Source: Agriotes lineatus
Taxonomy: Eukaryota > Arthropoda > Insecta > Coleoptera > Elateridae
Assembly: GCA_940337035.1 (NCBI GenBank)
Contig: CALNHX010002969.1
Location: 62,001 to 126,000, forward strand
Length of the DNA: 64,000 nt
Direction of reading: 5' to 3'
Made by a program: the position numbers and the translations under genes. How positions within the stretch are numbered: position 1 is the stretch's first letter; each line of letters starts with the position of its first letter. The notes beneath the pieces were generated by a model. That model ran no database searches. It was not told the origin of the DNA and saw only the letters and a list, made by a program, of their open reading frames with translations. This document shows, piece after piece, positions 44,475 through 55,892 of the stretch.

Positions 44475-46628
44475 GTGTTTTGTGATATTAAAATCGATGT
44501 ACCTGCCCAAATTGCATCAAAAATAACGTTTCGTAATTTCAAAAAAATTAATCTTGACTTATTTCAGGCTGACCTTAACGCTATGCCTTTTCATTACATA
44601 TTTCGATCACCTGACGTTAACGAAAAATTGCGATTATTTAATGAAATGATTTTGCAGTTGTTTGATAAACATGCTCCTCTTAAAACTTGTAACTTCACTA
44701 AATCATATGCCCCCTGGATAACTGACAACTTAAAATACCTTATGTCGTTAAGAGATAAGGCTAAAGCCAGATTTCGAAAAACTAAATTACTTCAGCACTG
44801 GGAGTACTATAAATCTTTGCGAAATTTATCTACCCTCTCATTAAAGAATGAAAAGAAAGCATATTTTAATTTTGTATCATCTAATCGTGATAGCACCGCT
44901 TTATGGAAACATTTAAATATTCTCGGCCTTAGCAGAGAAAAACATACCGTTATACCAGAAAATCTGAAGGATCTTAACATGATCAACGATTACTTTGTAA
45001 ATGGTATTCCCACTGTTAATAATAATGGACAGACAGTCCCTCTCGACATTTATAAAGAGACCACCTACAAAAATTTAAATTTTACCTTTTCTCCGGTTGA
45101 TACCACAACTGTATTCCAAATTATGAATAAAATCAAATCAAATGCATTTGGTAATGATAATATTAATATAACTATGTTAAAGCTGTGTTGTCCGGTTATA
45201 ATTCCCTACGTCACCCATATTATTAACTCTTGTATTATTAGCAATATTTTCCCCCAGTGTTGGAAACATGCAATTGTCATGCCACTTCCAAAAAATAAGC
45301 AACCGACCAAAATTAATGACCTACGTCCCATTAGTCTTCTTCCGACGTTGTCCAAACTATTTGAAAAAGTTATTCACTTTCAACTTAACACTTTCATTAA
45401 TAATAATAATGTTTTACCTCCGGTGCAATCTGGTTTTCGATCTGGCTATAGCTGTACTACTGCTTTGCTAAAAGTAACTGACGATATTTTAGGTGCCACT
45501 GACGAGGGCAAGGTCACTGCACTTGTGTTGTTAGATTATAGCAAGGCATTTGACACAGTGAATCACGACACTCTTATCATGATTCTAAAATACCTGGGGG
45601 TTGGTCATGCTGCTACCTCTTTAATCGCAAGCTATCTTTGTAATCGAACACAATCTGTCAGTTTGGACAATAATATGTCTAGTTCACTAACAGTGAGTCA
45701 AGGAGTTCCACAGGGATCAATTCTGGGCCCCTTGTTGTTTTCAATATATACATCTGTGCAACATGTTAAATTCTCAAAAGTTCATATCTATGCGGATGAT
45801 ACTCAATTATACCATTCATTTAAAGCAGCAAACTGGAGGAATGCTGTTGATGAAATAAATTTGGATCTGCAGTATATCTATGATGTTTCCGTTAAACACT
45901 CACTTAAGATAAACCCCGACAAATCTGCCGCGTTACTGTTCGGTAATAAAAATATCTGCCATAATTTAGTTAATATTGCTAACATTAATATTAATAATGT
46001 TAAAATTCCTTTCGTGACTAAAGCCAAAAGTCTAGGTTTAACGCTAGACAATACTTTCCGTTATAGAGATCAAATATCCAAATATATTTTTCAGAGTTAC
46101 CAACATCTTAGAAAGCTCTATCCTCATAGGTCATATTTAAACTGCGAAACTAAAAAAAAATTGTGCGAAGCTTTTGTTCTTTCGCAATTCAATTATTGTG
46201 TTCCTGTGTATCACTCAGCATTAGACGCCATTACCACCCATAGAATCCAAAAGATTCAAAATGCTTGCTTGAGATTTATATACGGCATTAGAAAATATGA
46301 GCGTATATCTTACAAGCTAGCTGATGCAGGTTGGCTGACAATGCAAAATCGTAGAATACTGCCGTCCCAATGTCTCTTTCATCAAATTTTATCAAACAAG
46401 AAACCTCCTTATTTATACAATAAGATTACCTTTAGAACTGATGTTCATAATATTTCTACTAGATTTAGAGGCCAAATTTCACCACCTCTCCATAAAACAA
46501 CCTTATTCGAGCGGTCATTCTCGTTTCAGATATATGCAATGTATAACAGTTTACCTTTTAATCTTAAAGTCTACAGTTCTAAATTATTTAAATCAAAATT
46601 GTATTTAGACCTTTTGCAAAAACAATAA
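44475..46628 (+). CDS. LINE ORF2, reverse transcriptase
   Basis: 717 codons. RT motifs in order: APWITDNLKYLM (linker), HAIVMPLPKNKQPT, LRPISLLPTLSKLFEKV, QSGFRSGYSCTTAL, LVLLDYSKAFDTVNHDTLI, VSQGVPQGSILGPLLFSIY, IYADDTQLYHSF (catalytic YADD), HSLKINPDKSAALLFG and a C-terminal region with CLRFIYGIRKYERISY. All catalytic residues are present. It copies LINE RNA at the nicked target. No RNase H domain is seen. Confidence 0.92.
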   Translation: MFCDIKIDVPAQIASKITFRNFKKINLDLFQADLNAMPFHYIFRSPDVNEKLRLFNEMILQLFDKHAPLKTCNFTKSYAPWITDNLKYLMSLRDKAKARFRKTKLLQHWEYYKSLRNLSTLSLKNEKKAYFNFVSSNRDSTALWKHLNILGLSREKHTVIPENLKDLNMINDYFVNGIPTVNNNGQTVPLDIYKETTYKNLNFTFSPVDTTTVFQIMNKIKSNAFGNDNINITMLKLCCPVIIPYVTHIINSCIISNIFPQCWKHAIVMPLPKNKQPTKINDLRPISLLPTLSKLFEKVIHFQLNTFINNNNVLPPVQSGFRSGYSCTTALLKVTDDILGATDEGKVTALVLLDYSKAFDTVNHDTLIMILKYLGVGHAATSLIASYLCNRTQSVSLDNNMSSSLTVSQGVPQGSILGPLLFSIYTSVQHVKFSKVHIYADDTQLYHSFKAANWRNAVDEINLDLQYIYDVSVKHSLKINPDKSAALLFGNKNICHNLVNIANININNVKIPFVTKAKSLGLTLDNTFRYRDQISKYIFQSYQHLRKLYPHRSYLNCETKKKLCEAFVLSQFNYCVPVYHSALDAITTHRIQKIQNACLRFIYGIRKYERISYKLADAGWLTMQNRRILPSQCLFHQILSNKKPPYLYNKITFRTDVHNISTRFRGQISPPLHKTTLFERSFSFQIYAMYNSLPFNLKVYSSKLFKSKLYLDLLQKQ

Positions 46629-46981
46629 CTTGTTTACCGAACTGTCCACAAGTTAATGCCATATTTTGTTTGTTTGTTTGGATAGCAGTACATCTTTTCA
46701 GCGTTAAATATTTTTTTGTTTCACCGTCACAGGATATCTTTAGTTTTTATAAGGTTTGTTTTAGGGTTAGGAATTCATTCTGTGTCATTTTGTTCTTTTT
46801 TTTTCTCAAGGTTTAGATGGTAGAACAGGAGTAGGGTTAACCAAAACTGAATCTCGCCTTGTGGTTGATGTGCTTTTGCAATAGATTAGTTTTTTTTTGT
46901 GTACTCATGTGTATTTGCTTCTTGTATGAGCGCATCAATAAAGTTTATTATTATTATTATTATATTGAAAAATACATGGCA

Positions 46982-47168
46982 TTCACAACACTTAACAGCA
47001 AATACCAGAAGAAGCTCCGACACCTAACACGCAAATCCTCCCAGTTGTCGTTGGTACACCTCTATTACATCCATCTCCAGCATCTGCAATGAGGTCGGAG
47101 TATCGTTTCCGTTGACGAGGTTCCCGTCGAAGATGAAACGCTGAGCTTCCATAATCAGCCCCTGTAAG
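46982..47168 (-). pseudogene. SUMO-like (SMT3) C-terminal fragment
   Basis: On the minus strand a frame from about 47163 reads QGLIMEAQRFIFDGNLVNGN then DTPTSLQMLEMDVIEVYQRQ and LGG, ending FAC-stop. This matches the second half of SUMO: the R-F-x-FDG strand, N-x-x-DTP, IEVYQ-x-Q and the di-glycine used for conjugation. The text before it, tttgccttacag, looks like a 3' splice site, so it is either the last exon of a diverged SUMO gene or a decayed retrocopy. The first half (including the Lys-rich N-terminus) was not found. Confidence 0.65.
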
Positions 47169-47252
47169 GCAAATTGTGAACAGTGAACCGCAAGCATTCA
47201 CGTAATATCAAAACAACCAGGAGTTATGGGAATATGTATAGGTACCTATATA

Positions 47253-48361
47253 CAGCGTGTCCAAGATAAGGAGGGCCAGTATGGGGATCTCGTTAATTGT
47301 AGAGATACAAATTTGATTAAATGAGAAGAAAGTTGCTCAATTAAAGGACTAACAAAATAACATAAATTCTTGATATGCTTTTTTGTATTTGAATTATCTA
47401 AAAAAACCGAATTTTTGGATTTTCTATTTTATTTTTTCTGGCGTTAATATTAAAGTTAGAGCGAAACTGATTCAACTTTTTTATAGCAACTTCTGATGGA
47501 CTTAATGATTACGTTATCAAATTTTTATTCGACGTTTCGTCTTCGAGAAACCATCATCAACTTCATTTTTTTTAAATACGGTGATGATTTTCTGATGCCA
47601 AATTTGTGAAGCCCTTTTTATTCTAAATTTAACAATGTAGCACACATTATGGTTTAATTACGTTTCGTGTCTTTTTTTATCATCATCAAGCAATTTTTGG
47701 ATAGGAACCTGTGTCCTAGAGCTTTTCTAATTTCAATTATTGTTTATAAGTAAGAAAAATTATCAATAAATTAATTACTGACTATTGAAAATTATTTGTA
47801 TTCCAAGACCAAACGTGATTATTAAGGATTAAAAAGATCCAGTGTGTCTCATTAATTCTTTTCTAAATTACAAAAGCTAAAAGAATGCTCTAGGACACAA
47901 GTCCATATCCAAAAATTTCTTGATGGCGGTCTCCAAAGACTCGAAACCTAATTAAATCATAATGTGTGGTACATTATTGCATTGAGAATAAAAAGAGCTT
48001 GACAAATTTGGCATCAGAAAATCAAGACCGTATTTAAAAAAATGAAGTTGATGATGGTTAGTCGAAGACGAAACGTCGGATAAAAAATTGATAACATAAT
48101 CTTTCAATACATAAAAAGTTGCTATAATGTAGTTTAAGGACTTTCGCTCTAACTTTAATATTAACACCAGGAAAAAATAAAATGGAAAATCCAAAAATTC
48201 GGTTTCTTGAGATCATTCAAAAACGAAAAATCATATGAAGTATTTCCAAGGGTCAGTTTGTTAGTCCTTTAATTACGCAACTTTCTTCTCATTTAACTAA
48301 ATTTGTATCTCTTACAATTACCGAGATCCCCATACTGGCCCTCCTTATATTGGACACATTG
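47253..48361. mobile_element. 1.1-kb foldback element with TA target duplication
   Basis: Almost the whole element is one inverted repeat: arms of about 480 bp (47253-47735 and 47878-48361) around a 140-bp loop. The tips read CAGCGTGTCCAAGATAAGGA and, inverted, CAATGTGTCCAATATAAGGA. TA flanks each side (47251-47252, 48362-48363). No coding content. Mariner-type tips by sequence and TA; a non-autonomous foldback derivative. Confidence 0.88.
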
Positions 48362-48363
48362 TA

Positions 48364-49316
48364 TAAACTACAGGAAAAATTAAGGGATATAAATGTAAAA
48401 ACAAACCACAACAAAATTACAGAATGATGACATGCTTGCTTTTTATGATGAATAACAAAACATATTAGTGAGCCACCTTGAGCAGGGTATTTTAATAATG
48501 AAATTTTCGTAATTTTAAATTTTTCAATCGTTGCGGCATTTTTTGATCTCTTAAATTTTTCCAGCAGTTTTATATACTACTAGCAAACAAACAATTAAAG
48601 CATTATTAAAAAAAGAAGGGCAGAAAGTTTTAAGCATCATGAAAGTAATAAATGGGTCACGGTACGTTTATGCTGCACCCTGCAGCTTGCATATCGCCAA
48701 GATGTGCACATGAATGTCTGGTGATGGTGAAACAAATCAGCTTTTTTTATTGTCAAATTTATCCCGCAGCTCGCTCTGCTCTCCACGGACACCATTAATT
48801 GCGATTATTGTACATAATACAGATTTTAAATAGAAATACATACAACACAGTGGGCCACAAGCTCACAGGCATTCGTAACCAAACTTTTCAAACACTTACT
48901 GCGTGACCACAGTACGCCCTCATGAGCTTTCTCAAAGGAGTATGCATACTGAGCTTATAAGTAAACACCAGGTTGTTCTCCCCCAAAATGTTCAGATTAA
49001 TGTGTTGCAATACTTTGTTCTGCAAACAAAAGAAACGTGGTTAGCGTCGGACGCAAGCGTGGTTATAAAATGCGTGTTTACCTCTTTCACGTCGTCCATT
49101 ATTCTGGTTCGTTCCTGTAGGTGGGATTGAGGGCTAGAAGTGAACAATGCGGCCGATTTACCGTTCTTGGTTAAGAAATGGAGCAGTAAATTTATAATGA
49201 AACAACGCAAACAAAATGGCCAGCTTGGGCTTGTTCGATTAGTAGCTGCTACCGTCAAAGATGCCAACTTAGAAGTGGTCCCCACTAAACCGACCTTTCT
49301 AACGCGCTAGTAAACT
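48364..49316. other. Region without recognised gene
   Basis: A 97-codon minus-strand frame at 48992-49285 and a 75-codon plus-strand frame overlap each other; neither resembles a known family. Base composition is less AT-rich around 48640-48800 and 48900-49310 than in the flanks, so an old unique sequence or a decayed gene is possible. Confidence 0.35.
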
Positions 49317-49325
49317 GTAAACTAA

Positions 49326-51539
49326 ACATCCCGGTGCGTGGAGCATTGACCGCGACTATGCGCCCCTAACGAGACTAACGCGAACCTTATCGCGATTATG
49401 AGCACTCTCGCGGAATTCAAAAGAAGTTAAAAATCGCGGTAAATATCTTGAATTAGGATATGTTTATAGGTAATAATATTTAAATTATTTTGAGTCTAAA
49501 TATAGAAATAGAAATTATCGGTATGTGCTTTGATATTTTATAGCTAGAATATGTTAATATGTTCGAATTTATAATAGACTAGAATCTGAGATGTGAAACT
49601 CATTTTTTTTGTATGTAAAAATCTCGCCTGCTTCTAAATTTTCTTATTTTTGGATTTATTTGTTAAATTTTCCCTTGCAATATTATAAAATTAAAAAATC
49701 GCGGGCTGTGTGAAAGGCACTGTTAGCTATTTTTTTTTAGATCTCAACATCATACAAGTACTTTTAGGGACTTAATAAATATTTAAATTATTTAAAATTT
49801 GTTTTATAGGTATATAATTTAAAAATAATATCTTCAAGACAGACATTCAGGAGTTTAGACAGTAAATATTACATACATTTTCAAAAATGTATTGTAGATA
49901 CAAATTTCAATACAAAAATTGTAAAGTAGTTATAAAATATAAATACCGCCGTATCTAAAATATCCCTATATTTTTCGTATATGAATGATCACTCTCTCCT
50001 TGTTTTCCACTCGGATAAAACTGTTTGAATTTCTGAAGATGATGGCTTTTGAATAGCTGTTAGATGAGAAACTCGTTTTTTCTTTGTACTTACGAATGTG
50101 GGCTGTTTTTCAATTTTTTATTTGCTGGTTCATTTGATTTATATTTTCGTGTTACATTTTCTCCTTGTGCAACAACATTTATCGTCCTGTCTATTAATTT
50201 TCCAGTCTCAATTTTACATTCAGGAGATAATTTTTTTTGTTTTAAGCATTTCCGATAGAATGTCCAGTTTTGCTATCAAGTCTCCATTATCTTGCTGAAA
50301 TTGCTCTTGGATACAACTTTGCGTTATCAGCTCGGATATTACCTCACCTTTTGTAGTTAATTAAGATTCATGACCCAGTTTTTTTGTAATTACTGTCAAA
50401 TTTGTATACATGAATTTTCTTGTACTTGCCCTGATTTTTCTATCAGATTTAACATATGTAAACATATACATGGTATGGTTAAGTATTCATCTTTAGAGCC
50501 CTCAACAACCTTAAAACAGGATCATGAATCTCAATTAACTACAAAGGGTGAGGTAATATCCGAGCTGATAACGCAAAGTTGTATCCAAGAGCAATTTCAG
50601 GAAGATAATGGAGACTTGATAGCAAAACTGGACATTCTATCGGAAATGCTTAAAACAAAAAAATTATCTCTTAAATGTAAAATTGAGACGGGAAAATTAA
50701 TAGACAGGACGATAAATGTTGTTGCAAAAGGAGAAAATGTAACACTAATATATAAATCAAATGAACCGGCAAATAAAAAAATCGAAAAACAGCCCACATT
50801 CGTAAGTACAAAGAAAAAACGAGTTTCTCATCTAACAGATATTCAAAAGCCATCATCTTCAGAAATTCAAACAGTTTTATCCGAGTGGAAAAAAAAGAAG
50901 AGAGTGATCATTCATATACGAAAAATATAGGGATATCTTAGATACGGCGGTATTTATATTTTATAACTATTACACAATTTCTGCATTGAACCTTTTATCT
51001 ATAATAAATTTTTGCAAATTTATGTAATATTTACTGTCTAAACTTCTGAATGTATGTCTTGAAGATATTGTTTTTAAATTATATACCTATAAAACAAATT
51101 TTAAATAATTTAAATATTTATTAGGTCCCTAAAAATACTTGTATGATGTTGAGACCTACCTTTTTATTTTATAATATTGCAAGGGAAAATTTAACATAGA
51201 AAAACAAATAAATCCAAAAATAAGAAAATTTAGAAGCAGGCGAGATTTTTACATAAAAAAAAATGAGTTTCACATCTCAGATACTAGTCTGTTGTAAATT
51301 CGAACATATTAACATATTCTAGCTATTAAATATCAAAGCACATATCAATAATTTCTATTTCTATATTTAGATTCAAAATAATTTAAATATTATTACCTAT
51401 AAACATATCCTAATTCAAGATATTTACCTCAATTTTGACTTCATTTGAATTCCACGAGAGTGCGCATAATGGCGATAAGGTTCGCTTTAGTCTCGTTAGG
51501 GGCGCATAGTCGCGGTCAATGCTCCACGCACCGGGATGT
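49326..51539. mobile_element. Foldback MULE with ~1.05-kb arms
   Basis: Left arm 49326 to about 50378 and right arm about 50518-51539 are inverted copies separated by a 140-bp loop. The tips are ACATCCCGGTGCGTGGAGCA on both sides. A perfect 9-bp target duplication gtaaactaa flanks it (49317-49325, 51540-51548), the size made by Mutator-like elements. Both arms contain the end of the same gene; only the copy at 50370-50930 still includes a SWIM finger, which lies in the loop. Arms differ at scattered sites. Confidence 0.9.
50370..50930 (+). pseudogene. MULE transposase C-terminal part with SWIM finger
   Basis: 186 codons. Near the start CTCPDFSIRFNICKHIHGMV is a SWIM zinc finger (C-x-C...C-K-H-I-H), which in Mutator-type transposases follows the catalytic domain. 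A charged C-terminal region follows (ELITQSCIQEQFQED, KTKKLSLKCKIETGKLIDRT, HLTDIQKPSSSEIQ). The DDE domain is missing. The gene end is repeated, inverted and without the finger, in the left arm (about 49990-50378). Confidence 0.7.
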
Positions 51540-51629
51540 GTAAACTAAACCGAGTAGGTTGCGTCGTAACTGCTTTGAAGTGGGGGTTTAAGTAGGGATA
51601 CCGCGTCGACACGTATACTGGCATGCTAC

Positions 51630-52438
51630 CGTTTGTATTTATACATTCCATATATATGTATTTGGCATCTAGCGCAATTTCATTGATCTTTTTCGAACGT
51701 TAAACCAATCAGACTCCAAGTGCGAAATCTATATACGGTATGTAAATCGATGCCAAATTCACATACAGAATGTAACAGCTAGGCGGGCCCGAAATTGCAA
51801 CAAAAAAAGCGAATACAACACTTATGTTTTGCCGAGTTTAGGGGCTCCTGGCCAAGGAAAATATGCAACAAAAGCGAAAGTGCAAATAATATGTTTATTA
51901 CATAAAATAAAAGCAGATAATATACGAGTGATATATTTAGAGCAATGAGCCATGCTTCTTCTTAAGTCTTTTCTTTGCAGGTTTCCCACTTGCTGGACGA
52001 TAAAACGGCCTTTTCCTGCTTCTCCTTGTCATGCCGACTTTGCCTCTATTTAATGCTGTATGCTGAACTTTGATGCTGGGTAGATGAACTCCCAACAGTG
52101 CACAAAAAACTTTACCAAACTGTACTTGTCTTCACCTGCTTTAATCATTGGCAAAACATTTTGACGATTGAAATGCTGGCTCCAAATTCGCTATTTTTGG
52201 TGAGCAATAAATCGACGACATTCTGAAAATTGACGTAAGTAATTCTCAGTACTGGTAACCAGTTCAACACGTGAAAATGCACTCGTATAACTGTTACATT
52301 CTGTATGTGAATTAGACACCGATTTACATTTCGTACATTGATTTCGTACTTATAGTCTGATTGATTTAAAATTCGAATTGACTAATGAAATTGCGCTACG
52401 TGCCGAATACATATACGGAATGTATAAATGTCTACCGT
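51630..52438. mobile_element. 0.8-kb element with ~155-bp terminal inverted repeats
   Basis: 51630-51785 (atttatacattccatatata, tagcgcaatttcatt, aattcacatacagaatgtaa) is mirrored at 52283-52438. Between them, on the minus strand, a frame ends GMTRRSRKRPFYRPASGKPA followed by KKRLKKKHGSLL and a stop at about 51942, a basic tail typical of a protein C-terminus; upstream frames are broken. Possibly a deletion derivative keeping the last exon of an autonomous element. Family not recognised; no target duplication seen. Confidence 0.7.
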
Positions 52439-52549
52439 CTGTCTGCACTTGTGTATGCACCCGTCTGCGTTTTGGTGAATCGATTTTATAGTTTATATTT
52501 TCTCTAATTTTGAACTAATATGACATTTTGTTGTCGTTTTTAACATCAA

Positions 52550-52940
52550 AATGATGCATATATTCGCACTAGTTGCAATATGAGATTTCATATTGACACT
52601 AGTGGTAATATGAAAATTTAGAACAACTTTGTAGATTTAAGTAAATTTATGTACTATAAATATTAATATGACTCAAAATTATAGGAAATCTTGTATGCAA
52701 CACGTTGCTAAATTAGTGTTTTTTACGCACAACGTGTGCTTCAACTCGCTAGCGCTCCTAGGGCAAACTTCACGTCTAGTGTGAAAAACACTTTCATTTT
52801 GCAACTTGATATATAAATAGCTATTTTGAATTTACTTTATTAAGTAGATAAGTTTAAATTACATCTACTAATAAGGTAGATACTTTCCAGATTAAAATAA
52901 TAAACATTAACTGTATATTTCGATGACTACAACAATATGT
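52550..52940. other. Spacer with short inverted repeats
   Basis: cactagttgcaatatgagat and atttcatattgacactagtg (52571-52610) are inverted neighbours, and the words caacgtgtt/acaacgtgtgct and aaaaacact/gtgttttt recur inverted at 52690-52800. They may be the tips of small MITEs. No gene. Confidence 0.4.
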
Positions 52941-52944
52941 AGCT

Positions 52945-53160
52945 TAACGCGTAAGTGCTTACAAAAGCAATGCCGTCGAAGCAAAGAAGAAAGACGAGGA
53001 AAATAGATTTTTTCGTTTTCCTAAAGACAAGCAATTGCGAAAAGAATGGATTCACTTGTGCTTCAGAAAAGCTCAATTTGATCCTGAAAATAAGCGCCCT
53101 TGCAGTAAACATTGATGATTATGACGATAGCATACGGTCTAAGTTGAATAATTTTTTCCG
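52945..53160 (+). pseudogene. THAP-domain fragment
   Basis: Plus-strand frames read RFFRFPKDKQLRKEWIHLCF-like text (F-x-FP and W of a THAP finger), then NKRPCSKH and DDYDDSI, the C-x2-H pair and the following acidic residues. Two frames are involved, with stops; the first cysteine pair is unclear. No catalytic domain follows. Confidence 0.5.
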
Positions 53161-53576
53161 AAAAAACTAAAAAATGCAGGTAAGATAAATAAAAAACCAA
53201 AAAAATCACTTCTATTTAAAGGAACGGTCTTATTGTTGAAACGTTTCGACTCTTTTCTGACATTATCCTGTATCTGTCCTATTTTCGGCAAGTATAAAGC
53301 CTCAACTAATGTGAAATTTATTACTTCCATCTATTTCAAAGTTAACGCAAAACATATAATCTGCATGCAAAGTATCGTCATCCTCCAACAATTAGTTTTT
53401 GAGTTATACCGCCAACAGACAGCCAGCCAGACACACAGATAGACGGAATTGAGAAAACATGTTTTTCGTCATCTAGAGACCCTGAAACGTAAAGATCTGA
53501 AGAAATCTCGGAAGGTAATTTTCAGACGAGGGAAGTAAAAACATTTGTCGCTATGTGCGAGGTGTATGTGTAGTAC

Positions 53577-55735
53577 GTGGAACGTTCATATTTAATTTTT
53601 TTGAATATGAACAAGAACTTGTACAAGAAACTCCACAGAAGATGGACATGGAGGAGTCCAGACGGAAAAACGTTTAACGAGATTGATTACATCTCAGACA
53701 AAAAACACATATTTAAAGATGTCACGGTATTAAATAGTTTTACAAGGGGAAGTGACCACAGAATGGCAAGGGCGACTATAGAAGTACACATCAACAAAGA
53801 GCGGAATAAAATGGTCAGAAAGAAAAAAATAAAAGCCTGGGCGCAGCCAGAAAATGGACAAGAATTTGAAAAATACATCAGTGAGGCTTTAAAAAATAAG
53901 CCACCGACAAATGACAAGCAAGCAAAAGAAAAGTTATGTCCTAGAAATAAGAAAAAAGAGAAAATTAGCAGAGAAACAAAAACGAAAATGAAAGAAAGAA
54001 GAAGACTTTTAAAAGGAGAAAATGTAGACCACCAAACAATAAATTTAATCAATAAGGAAGTATCAAAAGCCATTAGAAGGGACATACGAAAATACAAAAC
54101 AGATAAGATTATGCAGACCATCGAAGAAAATAGAAGTATGAGAAATACTTAGAAGGAAATTGACAAACGGAAAAAAGGAAATTCACAAACTAAAGAATAA
54201 AAGGGGAGAGCTACTAACAAACAGGGAAGAAATATTGGATATAGTAGAAGAGTTTTATGAAACCTTATATAGAAATCAATTTGACCTAGATCTAGAACAA
54301 GACACTTTCGAAGAATCACCAAACCAGAAATTTACAACGTTCTTAAGAAAATGAAAAACAATAAAGCTCCAGAGGAATATGGAATTGTCACAGATGCCAT
54401 AAAATTGGGAGGTCCCACACTATAGATAGGCTAGAAAAACTGTTCAACTTGTATTTACAAAATCAAGCTGGAACAACTCAATAACGATACTTCTCCACAA
54501 GAAAGAGGATGAAACAAACTTGGAAAACTATAGACCCATTAGTCTTTTGAACCATTTGTACAAAATATTCACCCAAATAATCACCGCCAGATTGGAGAGG
54601 AAACTGGACTTTTATCAATCCAGAGAGCAAGCCGGATTTCGCGCTGGCAATGTATTAAAATCCTAATAGAAAAAGCGATAGAATATAATAGACCGCTAGT
54701 CCTGATATTCGTCCATTTCCAGAAAGCATTCGACACCGTGGAAATGACTGCCATCTTACAAGCACTAAAAGAATGAAGAATTGACCATAGATATGCCAAT
54801 ATCATTCACCAACTATACAAAAATGCCACAACAACCGTAAAACTCCATAAAACCACCTGCAAAATAAATATTAAAAGAGGAATTAGACAAGGAGACACCT
54901 TATCCCAAAAAATATTTATTACGGTATTAGAACATGCATTGAAAATGACAGAGTGGGAAAACATGGGAGTTGAAATTGATGGAGAAAATTTAAGCCATCT
55001 CTACTTTGCAGATGATATAATATTAATAGCGGATGACTATAAAAAAGCTAGGAAAGCGTTATGTAAGTTACAGCAAGTAACACAAAGAATTGGATTGAAA
55101 ATGAATTATGATAAAACCAAAGTGATGACCAAGCTAGTATTTAGTAAACAGATGAAACTAGAGAATACAGAAATTGAAATAGTCGAAAAATATACTTATC
55201 TCGGGCACGAAATAAGAATCTGTAGAGATAACCAAACGTGCAAGTTGTCAAGAAGAATAATTCTAGGTTGGGCCGCATATGGAAAACTACAAGATATTTT
55301 TAAGGCCGACATTTCGACTAGTTTGAAAAGAAAAGCCTTCAACCAATGTGTTCTCCCGGTCCTAACGTATGAAGCAGAAACACTCACTCTAACCAAAGCG
55401 ACAGCGAAGAAATTACAAGTCACGCAACGCAAAATGGAAAGGTCTATGCTTGAATTAACGCTGAGAGACAGAGTGAGAACGGGCGTTGAGGATGTTATAA
55501 CGCGCATTGCAAAGCAAAAAATGGAATTGGGCAGGTCACTTAGCAAGATTAAGAAATGGTAGATGGACAAAAAATATCGTTGAAGGGCGACTGAGCGCCG
55601 ATAAAAGTAGTCGAGGAAGACCGCCGACTAGATGGACTGATGACCTTGAGAGAATCTCGACCAACTAGATTGCAGCTGCTCAAAATAGAGAAAATTGGAA
55701 ACATTTTGTGGAGGCCTATGTTCAACAATGGACTG
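53577..55735 (+). pseudogene. RTE-like LINE, 5'-truncated and decayed
   Basis: Starts with the endonuclease end: RRWTWRSPDGKTFNEIDYIS and FTRGSDHRMARATIE (S-D-H). A lysine-rich linker follows (53790-54350), then decayed RT blocks: YRPISLLNHLYKIF, REQAGFRAG, and DTVEMTAILQALKE in different frames, and an open frame 54939-55562 with LYFADDIILIADDY (catalytic FADD) and NYDKTKVMT. The end reads RWTDDLERIST and ENWKHFVEAYVQQWTG. This is the widespread insect endonuclease-RT LINE of the RTE type. Multiple shifts and stops. Confidence 0.8.
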
Positions 55736-55892
55736 GAGTGGACGTTTTTAACTTTATAGCAATCCCTTCCTTACATTTGTCACATTCAAAAGTTGAAAAC
55801 GAAGTACGTCATACTGCAAGATACGAAGTTGCAGTTAATAAAAAGCAAAAATCATTAGTAGTTACCCTTCTAACAAGCGCTGAAGAAAAATA

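Larger units (their letters stand above)
43550..46965 (+). mobile_element. LINE (Jockey/CR1-like), nearly intact ORF2, (TTA)n tail
   Basis: Best kept non-LTR element of the window. ORF2 is open except for one frameshift at about 44425. The 3' UTR includes aataaagtttattattattattattat at 46937-46963, a (TTA)n tail of the type found in insect LINEs. No ORF1 precedes ORF2, so it is 5'-truncated or the 5' part was not recognised; the left limit given is approximate. Confidence 0.85.

Noticed and set aside
50597..50856. Minus-strand ORFs starting MGCFSIF
   Set aside because: They are the complement of the MULE gene end, and similar frames in the left arm at 50064-50298 arise only because the arms are inverted copies.
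53687..54121. 144-codon minus-strand hydrophobic ORF
   Set aside because: It is the complement of the lysine-rich linker of the RTE LINE; hydrophobicity follows from reverse-complemented AAA/GAA codons.
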